A DNA stretch of 64,000 bases from Dactylellina haptotyla (lineage: Eukaryota > Ascomycota > Orbiliomycetes > Orbiliales > Orbiliaceae): the NCBI GenBank assembly GCA_031310005.1, contig CM062384.1, forward strand, positions 2,046,001 through 2,110,000. The letters run 5' to 3'. Below, piece after piece: positions 39,868 through 52,390 of the stretch. The position numbers and the translations under genes were made by a program. How positions within the stretch are numbered: the stretch's first letter is position 1; each line of letters begins with the position of its first letter. A model generated the notes under the pieces. That model searched no databases. It was not told the DNA's origin and saw nothing but the letters and a program-made list of their open reading frames with translations.

Positions 39868-42681
39868 ATAAACAATCCCTTCTGGTCAACTTTTTTGCTA
39901 CACGCCCACCTTCTCTTTTTGGATTCATTCAGTGTATCGACTATTCCGCAATATGGTAAGCTAACGAAACAAAACTAACACTACAACGATATAAATACGA
40001 CGGTATTTTCGACCTTTCGGCGCATCACGGAGTTCAGTCTCATAAGTTCTTTTGCATTGTCACAGTCCAGGAGAAATTATCCGAGCTTGTTGAGATATCA
40101 GAAACCATGTTCCCGAGTCCACAGGCCGGATCATGGAATCATCCAGCCCCTTGTGATACAGCAATTTTTCAGTTTTATATCCCTACCCTTTACATGAAAT
40201 ATTATTATTTTTACCCTCATATTCCATCTTTTCGTCCCTCCTACGCTTCAAAATGCCATGCATTCAAGACGTCGATTCATCTCACCAGTTCTTCGAGTTG
40301 CTCTGGCGGCATTCTGAGCCTATCTATTCACATCATCCCATCATCATATCCAAAAGAATCACCCCGCCAACAGAACCGAGAAAAAATATATAAAACCAAA
40401 AGACCACAACGAATTCGACTACAAAAACTATAACATAATACAACATTGTTACGTTTCCTCACGAGTTGGATATCAAGCGGTTTATTAAGTCATTCCCCTT
40501 CTGGCGAATAGGTTTTCTTTTTGCTGTCCCCCCCGCGCACTACCCTCAAGCTCACCTACCTATCCCTTTCCCACGTTACCTTTCGTATCCCCAAAAGCGC
40601 TCTCCTAAGATAGTTAGCAGATGGAAAGCTGTTTAACGGTTCTTAATACCCTTACATTGAATTTTTACTGGATTGCTATTGTATAACTGGCGTTTTATGA
40701 ATAGCTACCATTTTCGCAATTCAGCCCTTCCGTTGTCGTTTTTAGTGTTTCAGTTCCTTCCTTCCTTACTTTCTACACTCCATTATTGTTCCTTATTGTC
40801 TGGAGAACCAAAAAATCTCAATCAGGAGGTCTCCACTTTATAAAGTTTTTTTATGCAAATACGAATACAAATAGAATAAATGATAAAAACCGTAAAACCA
40901 ACTATTCGTTTCCAAGCTCGTAGATCTGTAGTGTTGGATAAAAGTGATTAGGAGCAAGCATGTGAATATGCACGTCTGAGCACGCGCACATATATATACT
41001 GCAAGATCCGGCCATTAACATGTGGATAGAGGTAAGCGCATTTGAAAAATCCTTTTTCTAAAAAAAAAAAAAAAATTCCCCTTCACCTTATATAATAAAC
41101 CGTGTCTCCATTGCTTTTTTTTTTTCAGACTCGGTAGACTAGTAACATGGATGGTTTGGCTGCCGTTCGCCGGCTTCCATTTCCCCTGTTCTCCTCCGTG
41201 GAGTTTCCACTCCTCCTATCCGCTATCCGTCCCACCGCCATTTAGGCCATCCTCCGAGATCGGAGAGAGGTGGAGTAGCAGCTTGTGGGGAGGTATTGTG
41301 GAGTTATGAAAAGGAGGGAGGAGAAATGGGTGAAATGATGTGATATGTATATATAGATATAATAGGTATACACTTTGGTGTGTTCAAGAGCCGAAAACAG
41401 AAGAAGGGTACCAAATGCGTAGAACGAGCATAAAAAGAAAAACTTCCGAAACAGCTAATAAGAAAGCCAGAAAGAAAAAGAGAAATCATAAAGAAATCGG
41501 AAGAGGAAGGGGAAGTAGCGCAAGTTTTTTTGACAGTGGTGGGTCGCTTCTTTTTTCCAGTCTCAAAAACGTACAATTACATATACATCCATATCCAGGG
41601 AAGTGATAACCCTGGTTTAGACCGTTGCGCTATAGGAGGTTAGTCGGCGGGGCGGCGGTGGGTTTAGAATTAGAACGATGAAGGGAAGATAAACCATTGT
41701 GGGGCAAACATTTTGTTCTCTCTCGCAGAGCAGCATTGCAAAAAGGTCAAACAATAAGGAATTCGTAGACGGGGCGTGTGAACATTACAGCGTGAAACCC
41801 GAGTAACAACAAACAGAGCAAAAGGTATAATCCCGTACGAAAAACTCGGTTTGTACAATTTTTTTCGTTTTCTCAATTTCGTTTGAAATAAAGAGTGGGA
41901 AAGGCGCAATTTTTCATAAGCAAAAATGAAAAAGAAGAAAAAAGCTTTAACATATAAATTCGCAATATCCGCCCTCCGTCCCTCCATATTAATGCTCCTT
42001 TGATATCGTAATAAAGGGAACTGAAAAATTTAGAAAATAAGATAAGAGTTGCAACAATTCGTTTCGGTTTCCCGGATCCCCCCATCCCACCTTTCCAGTT
42101 CTAGTGTTATATTCTTTAATTCGTTGAGGAAAAGAAATGAAAACGCGAAATAAAGAGATATTAAGAGGGAGAGAGTAGAAAAAGAAGAAAAAAATCCGCC
42201 CATCACTGGAGAAATGGAGAAGGAACAAAAAAAAGCTTTCCTGTTGGTGGGAGAAACCCGCTCGGAAGGACTTGTATTAGCTCGGGTGGATAGGAGACCG
42301 ACTAACATATAATCGAGCGCCGTGATTGGAGAGAAGGGTGAAAAGAAAGAGAACCAGAGCAGGAAACAAAAGAAGGGACGGCGACGAAAAAAGAGAGCTG
42401 TAGATATCGGAGTATCAAGAGGGAAATGACACGACAGAACACCAGCAACATGAAAAATAGAACAAAGCGCACAGCTTTTGGGTTGTAAACATATTAGTTA
42501 GAATATCCATTTCGCCATTAACTGTCGGATAAATGCGGTAAACAAGGTTGATTGCTGTTCAGGAAGATGTTGTAATCAGGGCTAAAAAAGAGTTGCAGGT
42601 GAAAAGGAATTTGTGTAACAGGAATAGAAGAGGAAAGGGCAAAACATGTTCAAGGGAGTATGCTTCCTCGAAGCAATACTC
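39868..42681. other. 2.8 kb convergent spacer (THP3 / SCH9)
   Basis: 3' flanks of two convergent genes, AT-rich with poly-A/T runs (near 41060 and 41118). Open frames are short, Lys/Ser/Phe-rich and without motif. Nothing else is seen. Confidence 0.5.
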
Positions 42682-45600
42682 TCACATATCGATATTATCG
42701 GTACTGAACATCCCCTCGTCATCGCCGTTCTTACCGGCGACGCCTGTTCGCCCGTTAGCCCCAGCCCTTCCACCATAACTTAACCCCTCATCGGAGTCGT
42801 CATCGTCGTCATCACTGTCCTCTTCCATCCTATCGTCTTGTCCATGAGCAGATTGGTAACTCTTAGCAAATTGCTCTTCAAAGGTACGCTCGTCGACAAA
42901 GGTGAATCCACGGAAGGCGTTTTGCATTCCTGGACTGAGTGGAGTGCTAGCAATGATCTCGTTGCGAACCGATCCAGGGATAGGAGCATTCGTGAATTCA
43001 GTATCAAAGTTTTGTGTATCCGTCTCGGACTTAAGAGTGGGCTTAAATGGGGGAATGGATTTCTTCTGCTTCAAGGCTTCCCAATTGACATCAGCGAAGA
43101 AAGGATGTTCCTTCAATTCGGCTGCATCTCTTTGGGCACCTAGTCGATGTTTCGGATTACGATTGAGCAACTAGATAGGCATTAGTATTTCAATTTGCTA
43201 GACTTTTCAGTCGGTGGAAAGCGAGTACATACCCCCTTGACGAAATTTCTACCCTCAAGGCTGAGTGCATCTTTTGGGAAACGAACTTTGCCAAATGCAA
43301 TGTTCTTGTACATTTGTTGGGTGTCTTCAGCGAAGAATGGACTCCAGCCACAGCACATTTCGAACACAAGAACGCCAAGTGACCAAAAGTCCACCATTTT
43401 GGTGTAGCCGAGCTCATCCAACAAGACCTCGGGAGCGAGGTACTCTGTTGTTCCGCAAAACGTGTTAGTCGTTTCATTCTTGCTCAAGTTAGACTTGGAA
43501 AGTCCGAAATCACATAAGGCGATGTGGCCGTTCGCATCAAGAAGGATATTCTCCGGTTTAAGGTCGCGGTAGACGATGTCATGGTTGTGGAGGTGTTCCA
43601 ACGCGAGGATAAGTTCCGCAATATAAAATTTGGCGCGCTCTTCACTAAATCTGCCCTCCTGTTGCAAATGCCAGAAAAGCTCACCGCCAGACATATAGTC
43701 GGTAACAAGGAATAGGTCGGTTGGGGTTTGGAATGAGAATTTCAGTCCAACAATGAAGGGTGAATCAGTGGTCGCGGTTCGAACCAAGATGTTACGCTCT
43801 CCTATGGTATGCGCAACCTCTTTCTTCTGAACAATGACCTTCTTCGACAAAACTTTCATGGCGTAGATACGATTGGTATCCTTCTTGCGGACTTGGTAGA
43901 CTTGACCAAATGTACCTTGAAAAGAGTCAGTACGGAACGAAAAAGAATCGACAAAGAGTGGTGTAGGTACCTCTGCCAATCAATCTGAGGATCTGGAAAT
44001 CATTAGGTCCAAAGTGCTTCTTAGTGGCCTTTTCGTAGATGACTTGTATCTTGATTTCTCCGGTAACCGCAGCTCGCTCTTCCTCCGATCGAGGCTGTAG
44101 AGGGAACCATTCGTCGATGACGGTGCCTTCTTCTCGAAGAGAAGGTCGGAGGCGAACCATACCAACAAATGTCTCTTGATTTTCACGATCGTAGATTGCA
44201 ACAGCCATCTCTGATTGCTCTTGAACAACGTCACTTGGGGCATGTTAGCACTATAAGTAATTAAAAGCATGGTGAGGGCGTCCACTTACAACATCGCTTC
44301 GTGATCCCAGCTGGCGCTGGCAAATCCACTTTCCTTCTTGCCCAGAGTTTGCAGGTCCGTGCTAGAACTTGTTCTGCTGCGCATGGGAATAGAAATGCCT
44401 CTGATACCGGGAATTCCGATGGGCTTGCCCAAACTATCCTCCTTCTTATTGCTCGGGCCCTTGGATATAAACTCATTGCTCTCGAAAGTACAGACTATGT
44501 AAGGATCTTTTGGTCCATTCGGGCTCGTGGGAGTGGTCCTGAGGTTTCGACCAGCAATGATTCTGACAGTGATACGACCTTTGGGAGGCCTAGTAACAGG
44601 AGAAGTAGATGCATCTGATCCAGTAGTAATAGAGGGCTTCTCGACTTTGGTGTCGATTTGGGCCAAAGCCTTTCCTTCCGAAGTGGTACCTCGCGGGGTT
44701 GCCGGCGGTGTATCCTTCAGGGTGAGTGACTTTGTCAGCTTCTCGATTTCAGAAACTTTACATGTTTGCATTGTAGGACCAATCAAGCTACAGGTCTCAA
44801 CCCCGGCAGTGGATAGAGTCATTGTGGCCGGCTGATTAAGCTCTTGAGTCTTGGTGGTTTCTAGTATAGGTAATGTGGTGCTTTGATCTTGCGCGGGGGC
44901 AGTAGATTGAGATCTTCCAATGTTAGGCAGAACATTTTGCTCAGAGGAGGACGCTTGTGTTGAAAGCGCATCTTGCTCTGGAGGTAAATGAACACTACTG
45001 CTAAGACCGCGACGGAGGCCCGCAGAGATCTTTGGAAGGTGATTGGCACAGACCTGTTGGAAACCATGGAGGATCGCTGGGATACGGCGGTCTTGGAAGT
45101 CCGGGCGAGGTGTTCGCTGACCGGAAACTTCGTCCTCATTTTCCAGCCTTAGCATGCCGCTGTATCCACAAGATTTACGTTAGCAGAATCCTTAGCAAAT
45201 AACCCCCCAAAAAATGCTCAAGACGAAGCAGTGCTCGGTTGAAGGCGATTGCCACCATTTAGGAAGAAGAGCGAAGAGTGGGGAGGGGTGACCTCCTGCA
45301 CTCTCCCATCGTCATAACGCAGCGGAAGGTAGCACGCAAGCTAGCTAGCTTCTAGAACACCAGGGAAGAATCAACAGGTAGAAATATACTGACTTTTGAG
45401 CCATTGCCAATTTTAATAGATCCGTTGCAGAATTGGCTTGAGTGTCGGTTGAGTTGGGGGTCAACCGGGGCTTTTGTGGCGTAACCACAACAGCGGAGAC
45501 TGATGTGGTAGCAGTAATCGACGGCTCTGTGAGACCAGCCGGTGTGCAAGTAGGCGAGGAAGCCAAAGGAGAATTGCTGCTACGGGAGGTAGAGGTTGCG

Positions 45601-46214
45601 GCGGAGGTGGTGTAGGCGGAGGAGGTGTTGATTGTGGGAGAGGACTCGGCTCGAGAGTGTGTCTTTGGCCGCTTGGCAGACGTTGAAGAATTTGAATTCG
45701 ATGCGGACCCGGATCTGGAGAGAGCGAGGTGCAGGAAGGTTGAAGAGAGGGAGGTGAGCAGACGTGAGGGTTTCTCGGCAGGAGGAGGAGGAGGAGGGTT
45801 GTTCGAGATCTCAGACGGCGGCGGGAGAGGAGATGGAGGAAGAGGTGGGGAGGGAGCGGTTTTGGGTTCGAATATGTTTTCGGTGGCGGTTGGGGTCAAA
45901 GGCGGGGAGGAGGTGTTGTTGCTGTTGTTGGTCTTGGAGCTAGCGTCTGTCGTCAATCGGACGGATGAGGACGAATTAATATTATTAACACCTGAACTTC
46001 GATTGGAAGTCTTCTGCGGATTTCTAGCAGCATTAGCAACGGGTGTACCGCCGCCACTGGTATTAGTCGTGGTATTAGTAGGAGTATTAGTCGTATTAAG
46101 AGTGCTGGTTCCGTTGGCAGCGGTGGCACTGGCACTGGCTCCTCCGGCGGCACCCGTTTGCCCAGCTGCCGTGCTCGCGGACGACGAGGCACTTTTGAAA
46201 AAGTGAAGCACCAT
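42682..46214 (-). CDS. SCH9: AGC protein kinase Sch9/SchA (C2 plus kinase)
   Basis: TORC1-dependent S6-kinase-like regulator of growth, ribosome synthesis and stress. Exons are 46214-45394, 45159-44290, 44233-43971, 43915-43233 and 43170-42682, giving 1041 residues. The first about 275 residues are Ser/Thr/Asn/Pro-rich. The C2 domain (about 470-650) starts GRITVRIIAGRNLRTTP and contains GPKDPYIVCTFES and MAVAIYDRENQETFVGMVRL. The kinase domain (about 670-930) has LIGRGTFGQVYQV, YAMKVLSKK, the HRD variant YRDLKPENILLD, CDFGLSK, the PDK1 activation-loop site NTFCGTTEYLAPE and the C-lobe DFWSLGVLVFEM. The tail has STPLSPG (turn-motif-like) and the hydrophobic motif FRGFTFVDE, the TORC1 target, then an acidic stretch. 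All regulatory sites are present. The intron acceptor at 44234 is the second AG after a CTAAC branch. Confidence 0.95.
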
Positions 46215-49200
46215 TTTCGGAACTATCGACCGGGCTGGAGGTCCAAAAGCCTGGCAGGTTTCAAGGTCCTGTTGTTTGGGCGTTCATGCATCCAGCTTGT
46301 CTGTGCATGCAGCTGGCAAAGAAAAGAACGAACAAGCCCGATCAACCTGCAAGTCGTGCCAGCTCGGAAAAGCAAAAGACCCCGATGGGTAATTGATTTT
46401 TGATTTTATTTTTTCTTTTCAAAAAATTAGTTGTGGGGCCTTCCGATAGGACAGGACAGGCCGCAATCTGTCTCTGTTAGTTGGCTGACTAGCTCTCTCG
46501 CCGACAGACAGATGTTTCGAAATCTGACTATCGACGTGCTTTTTGATTTCAAATCCCTCCCCTTTCAGATACAGCGATATTATCTTTGTATTGGAGTCTC
46601 TCTGCCGGGACTGACAGCGGTCAAAAAATAAGAGTGATTAAAATCTGAGTATTTTATCTGTCTTGTCGGCAAACAAACATTCGCAGGGGAAAAAAGACCA
46701 TGTTAGCCTGTAAATCAATGTATTTTAATTTTTGGAAGAGGGACGCCAAAAAAAAAGTTTCGTCTGAATTTCTTTGCAAAAATGACGCGCGTTTTTGCCG
46801 AAGAAAGGAAAAAGGAAAGGGGAATAGATGAAAGATGCAGATGGAGCACGATCCGCTGAATCACAAGTAGCTCGGGTTCACCGCATATGCTCCCCTTGTT
46901 CTGCTTTCCCAAGCTCTGGATTCTGGGATTACCCTCGAGAGGCTCGGACGCAAAAAAAAACGGGTCCTGGCGGGGATGTTTGTTGTAACTTTGACCAATA
47001 TCAAGACCGCGAAAGCAGCAATCAAATTGGTTCAGAAGGATGTTCCGAAAAGAAATTTCGAGGGAAATTTTTTTCTTCTCTTTCTCTTTCCGCGGTTCTC
47101 GCAGTGTCTCGCGATATTGGGAGCTGCAACCTGAGGGAGGAGACCGAAAAGCAAAGCTTATTCTCATTTTGGATGTTTGACTAATCCGCAGGGTCGTCTC
47201 AAACATGAGAAGGCCATAGCTAACGAACAAGCTAGCTTCTTCCATACATATTATTACCTGAGAGCCCGGCACAGCATGGCATGGCATGGCATGCATGGGA
47301 AGCTACTTTCGAAGGATCGAAGAAACGACCGCTCTTCGCAATTGCCCAGGGAACCTTCTCCTCGACTGATTTTTGCAGACGATCCTGCCGGCGTGACCGC
47401 CCCGACTGTCTGTCTCGATCGTCTGTTCCTGCAGGATGATCCGTGCGAGATGCAGCCGGACGTATAGTAAAAAAATTTGCAAAGCGAAGGGAGAGCGGGT
47501 GGTCTGAGCAAGCAAAAGCGCAAACAGGAAAATAGACGAAAAGGCTCCGCTAACAATTGATAAATCAAGCAAAGGAACGACCTAGGAGTTACCCACCTGT
47601 GCAGTACCTCCTGCCACAAATAGAAACCGCTCGATTTCTATGATCTAGACAATCTTCAAAGTTACCGAAATAACAGAAAGCGCCAAGAGGACAATTGCTT
47701 TGAAGTTCCCTCACGCGATAAACGAAGCGAGTGGTCTTGCAAGCTCGTAACGATGAGACTCGCTGGACTTGTCGGAGAGGCCGGTTGGACCGGAGCTGGA
47801 AGGTGCGGTGTATGTTTGCTGCAGTCGCAATTGGCGATGCTGATAAGCTCGGAGCGTACAAAATCAAGGTCGACGGAGTTGTTTACAATGGCGAAGGAGA
47901 CTGGTTAGAGTACGGGCGAGAAAGGAAGATGGTTGGAGAAATGGGGGAGAAGGGTAGTCGTCTTCAATTAAGGAAGAAATTTTCTACGACCTTGCGGTTG
48001 CGCGGGTGTGTTGCTGATGCAGTCGGAAACACTGAGGTGGTGTTGAGGCAGGTTGTTTGCTGGTGATGGCATTTCCATTCGAAACCGACGCCTTTGCCAG
48101 TGTGTCTGGAATTCCGCTGCCCAAACTAAGAAGGGGCTCTCTAGAACGGCTCCTAGTTTCTGATGCTAAGGGGGCGGCGATTACTCTTATTGCGCCATCT
48201 ATCTATCCTCTGGCCACCGAATATCGGAAGGTTGGTGCAACGATGTCTCGTAAACGGCCACCAATTTCACACGGAAATGAAGAAAGGGAAGGAAAAGAAT
48301 GCTGCTTGCTATCTGCGATTCGCTTCACGTATTCATCTCTTCCCCAAAGGCGACCCGATTCACGCAAGTAAATATATAATTCCTTTTCGCGATTTTGGCA
48401 TCGCTGGGTTATTATTACCTACGAATGTGTCATCATGATTCGTTCTCTCGCCGAATACCTCTTGCTTAACCAAAACGTACGCTTTTGCTGCTTCTTTCCC
48501 AGGTCTGCCGGTTCTTCAAGAAGAAAAGAAAATTTAATACCCGCTGTGCAGTGGACGACGTGCTACCGGAGCGACAAGGGTCCATCCTGAACACCTTTTA
48601 TGCTCCTCGCCCAGCCTGAAAGGTTTTTTTGGCCCTATCAGCCAACAACGTTTGGATTCCTTTGGATCCCAGCCCAATCGCTTCTGTTGTGCTTTCCTGG
48701 GTGGTCTGATCCGAATCAAGCAGCGGACAGGAGGAGGAGATGCCCGGAGGCACAGGTTGTTGACGAGAAACATGCAATCAGATTCAAGTCAACGTTAATC
48801 AAAATGGGCATCGATCGATATCTTCGAGATAACGAAAATGGCCTTTCCCATCGGGCTGCATGCAGATGCATCTGCAGCCGCATCAACATGCAGGCTCGCA
48901 ACCTTGGTGCATGATATCAGAGAATCATCTTTTAGCTTAATTTACTCCTCCTCCCTTTCTCTACTTTCTGCTCCAGACAAAGCAGGCACCCTTGGACGGC
49001 ACCTCTCGCTGACCAGCCTATCAATCAATTCAATCCTGTTTTTAATTGGAGGGTGTGCCAGCCAGGAAGGGAGGAATTCACATGTTGCCCATTAATTATC
49101 ACCGCGACCCAACATGCCCGCTACCTTAGTACCAATATCGAATCGAAGCCAACACTACGTAAGGGAGAATGAGGAGGAGGGCGAGGGAAATTGTTGGGCT

Positions 49201-50269
49201 GCTATCACAACAACTTTTTTCCCTCACCAGTTGAAGATCAACAGGACACCTCCGGATTGAACTAGGTTTGGACTTAAAATCTGAAATGGCTAAGATCCCG
49301 CCCAGAAATTCTAGAAGCCCGATACCGTCCATCACTAAGAATAACTCTCGCAGTGGGTCACAATCTTCCAGGGCCGCCATGGCGCCATGGCATCTCAGCC
49401 TTATAATAAGCACTAATTATCTTTTTCCCTTGCCATCTCAAGCCTCTGATAGTTTGTTTAGCACATGTTGTCCTGTTTCCTCGCCACAGGTGTGCGCGCT
49501 CTTAGAAAATAGCGCGGAGCCCCAACAGAGGATGGGCAAATTCTTGATCCTAGCCAAAGGCCGGGCGGCTATTTCTTTTGACTTTGCAATGCACATTTAA
49601 GTATGGCTGACCTGACCTCATAACCAGCAAAAGTTTTTAGAAATTGATCGCATCACAGATATAAGCTAGATCATATAAACATATCGTCCCATTTGATGGC
49701 ATATGAAATTGAATATAAACAACAAAACAGGGCCATGTTAGCTGCAGTAATCATCAAAAAAAAAGAAGAAGAAAACGCTCCTCGTTGGTATCAGCATCGC
49801 GAGACTCGCCATTACACCATCTATGTTGAAGTTACCTAATAGGTTGGTGACTGGGAACTAGTTTTTCATCGGGTAACCCCTTGATTTACATCCAGCTACC
49901 CTTCCGTATTTCGTTCAGCCGGGCAGGAAGATTCATCGGATTTGTATAGTTAACCGTGTCTGACCTCACATTACTCTTAATTCATGCTAGATCTGTGATC
50001 TTTTGCGCAACACTCTCTAGCGACACGGGATCCTCAGGATTTAGAACTTGCAGGAGCAACCGTACCATCATCAAGCCTGTTGTTTTCCAAGCTCCAGGCT
50101 ATCATTTACTAGCTATGTCCATCTGTCAAGCCCTTGGCGAAGAAGGTCGGCGCAGATTTTATCATCGGGTGAGATATTTGTGTGAAATACGAACAACCAA
50201 AAGAAATAGATCTATATTTGCAACATTGCTAGTATGCTTAGCATGTCGTGGGTAGGAATACAAGCAGTC
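46215..50269. other. 4 kb gene-free region upstream of SCH9
   Basis: I find no gene with a motif. SCH9 5' flank, with a GGCAT repeat at about 47272-47296, several poly-A runs, and short frames on both strands that lack conserved patterns. It may hold a long regulatory region or fully eroded sequence next to the HeLo relic. Confidence 0.5.
47272..47296 (+). repeat. GGCAT pentanucleotide repeat
   Basis: Four to five consecutive GGCAT/GCATG units in the SCH9-upstream desert, read directly. Confidence 0.8.
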
Positions 50270-51050
50270 TATGTATATATATATCAAATAAAGGTTTTTA
50301 GCGTCTTTGAGTGACTCGACCTCTGGCATTAAATCTGCTTCTTGGTGGCCTAAATATTAAGTAAATTGGTTAAACGTATGAACCCATCTATCAAATTCTT
50401 TAAATCAGTTACCAGATGTGAGAGCTTCTTCTGATTCGCGATTACCCGTTTTATCATTTGTGTACTCCGCTGCCTTTCTCTATCTTGGATAGGCTACTCT
50501 CATGTCGGCGTATGTTTCCTGAAATGCCTTGGGTCTGGAGATACTGAGTATGGCGGGCGGGGTACCAAGAACCTAATCGAAACCTAGTCAAAGTACCGGT
50601 GAAGATTGAGCTTGCAAGCACTTGATCTACTTTTAATCCCTGCTTTTTGCACAAGCCTTCTATGTCTCTAAATATTATATTCATGCAATTCAATATTGCC
50701 TCAATATTTGGAGGTATCAATAGTGGCTCAAGTCGTTTATCGTAGTTCTTCGGTTTACTTAGCAAATAGCATGTCCGTTGTCAGCGCTCGTGTCGTCTTC
50801 AGTACTAGCCCCCAAATCTACCGATTTGCCCCAGATCGATATCAATGGTCTTGTCCTCTCAAGATCAAGTTTAGTTATTAATATTTTATGATTTCTGGCG
50901 AATAATTGATTGCCGTTACAATTTAACTAAAATGATAGAAGCTTTTAGACTATAGATTGATTTTCTGGATGCTCATTTTCAATTTGGAGAGGGGGACATC
51001 GCGTCGCAATATTCAAAGCCTGTGTCAAAGACTGCCACTACAACGCAAAG
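50270..51050 (-). pseudogene. Frameshifted relic of a HeLo (prion-inhibition/propagation) domain gene
   Basis: Five pieces in the right order on the minus strand resemble the HeLo domain of fungal heterokaryon-incompatibility proteins. They are an N-terminal helix-like piece near 51006-51048 (VAVFDTGFEYCD), a piece at 50759-50872 (KLDLERTRPLISIWGKSVDL), one near 50600-50765 (LLSKPKNYDKRLEPLL and IFRDIEGLCKKQGLKV), one at 50350-50457 (IANQKKLSHLVTDLKNLIDG) and one near 50270-50341 (EADLMPEVESLKDAKNLYLI). Known HeLo traits matched are the W-G after a K-L-D helix, the L-x-D-L-x-x-x-I-D-G-[LF] helix and the following E-S-[IL]-x-D motif. The pieces sit in different frames and stops lie between them, so an intact gene is not possible, although one or two frame changes may be introns. 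I see neither the start nor any downstream prion-like or NACHT part. Confidence 0.55.
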
Positions 51051-51565
51051 TTTTTACAGCAGGTTCGGGCGGGATCCCTCAATTACAACACAAAACACAG
51101 CAGCTAGTGGTCGACTTTCACCTTGTATTGGAGGCTCCTGTGGAATTTCATTCCCAAATGGGACGGCGGTCCGGAGACGGTTCTGTTGTTCTATTTTACT
51201 AAGAGTTCTCTGCCTCATATACGTACTACTGTCAAACTTTCCGCAAACCACAATAAGAACACGCAAACATTAGCACTTACTGGAGATAGCATACATATCT
51301 AACTTCTGTCTATATATCCCGCTAGATTCACTACTCACGTAGGTGTGTCTTGGTTTTGGGCGAGTTCCCCTTTGTTGAAGTTATATATATATATTAAAGG
51401 TATATCAACATAAATTTCTTAATATTAAAATATAATAATGAAAAAAATACCGAAGAAAATCCTTATTTCACATACAAATGTACAAATTCAAGTCGACGTG
51501 TACATATTAAACATATTCCACTATCTCATACCATAGGTTTCCGCACAGGTATTCTTATACCTTGA
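51051..51565. other. AT-rich spacer
   Basis: Between the HeLo relic and the 3' end of the GPI protein gene. The last part (about 51380-51440) is very AT-rich. Nothing is seen. Confidence 0.5.
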
Positions 51566-52390
51566 TTACAAGGTAAAGAACATGACCGAGGCGAAAATGA
51601 CCAATGTGATTTGAAAAAGAGACAGCCATTGAGTATCGCCAGTAGTTCGAACGGCCGCATTGTGAGTCGAGGTGCTTGTACTTCCACTGGTAGTGGTAGA
51701 AGCTGCTTTACTTCCACCATTGGACGTAGGAGATCCGGTACTGGTCTGAGGGGCTTCCGTGCCAGTAGACTCGGACTTATTGCCTTCTGCAGTCGATGAA
51801 GCGGAGCCACCGCTCGTCTTCGAAGCCGACTCTGTTCCAGCAGCCATGGATGCTGATGAGGCGGCGGATGTAGCTGCAGGCATAGTGCCACTTCCACTTG
51901 ATGCTGCTCCAGGGCTAGATGGCTTGCCAAGCTGAGCACTGGGGAGACATCTCGCTTTCTGGATGGCGGGCTGCCCAATGACATCCAAAGCAACGATGCT
52001 ATCCGTTCCAGAACAGCAGCCCTCAGCGCCTCTTACCATATAATCCGACAGGGGAACTGCGGTATCTGGGTTTGGACAATCTTCTCCAACTTTCGTTGGT
52101 CCAGAGAGGGCAGTACCGTCTTTCGTGACGTCGAAATTCCGGAGAACGGATGAAAACTCCGAACAAGAAGCCTCCGCAATGCCCAAGTTTATCGCTTGAC
52201 AACAAGAGTCAGACACACCACCCCAGGTACCGCATTCTGTTCCTTGGGGGCACCCGGTTGTGCCGCATGGGATACAGCCGTTTGCGGCCTTGCACTCAAT
52301 TCCAGAATAGAAAATGAAGGTGTAGAAATCAATGTTGATTGCGAGAGCCTTGGCAGTAAATAGTGCAGATAGGAGGACGGAGTAACGCAT
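51566..52390 (-). CDS. GPI-anchored, Cys-rich secreted protein, unknown function
   Basis: Single exon, 274 residues. A signal peptide is clear (MRYSVLLSALFTAKALA). The mature N-terminal half is Cys-rich, with CKAANGCIPCGTTGCPQGTE, GGVSDSCCQAINLGIAEASC and a second group at EDCPNPD and GAEGCCSGTD. A Ser/Thr/Gly/Ala-rich stalk of about 80 residues follows, a typical O-glycosylated spacer. The C-terminus is a hydrophobic tail (LFQITLVIFASVMFFTL) after THNAAVRTTGD, so a GPI attachment site near Asn-Ala-Ala is likely. I do not recognise the Cys pattern as a named domain; it is not CFEM, which has eight Cys in another spacing. Likely cell-wall or plasma-membrane location. It could serve adhesion or shielding, but this is inference. 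Confidence 0.8.
   Translation of the reverse strand: MRYSVLLSALFTAKALAINIDFYTFIFYSGIECKAANGCIPCGTTGCPQGTECGTWGGVSDSCCQAINLGIAEASCSEFSSVLRNFDVTKDGTALSGPTKVGEDCPNPDTAVPLSDYMVRGAEGCCSGTDSIVALDVIGQPAIQKARCLPSAQLGKPSSPGAASSGSGTMPAATSAASSASMAAGTESASKTSGGSASSTAEGNKSESTGTEAPQTSTGSPTSNGGSKAASTTTSGSTSTSTHNAAVRTTGDTQWLSLFQITLVIFASVMFFTL

Noticed and set aside
45625-46206. 193-codon plus-strand frame opposite SCH9 exon 1
   Set aside because: Low-complexity Val/Leu/Gly mirror of the Ser/Thr/Asn-rich SCH9 N-terminus.
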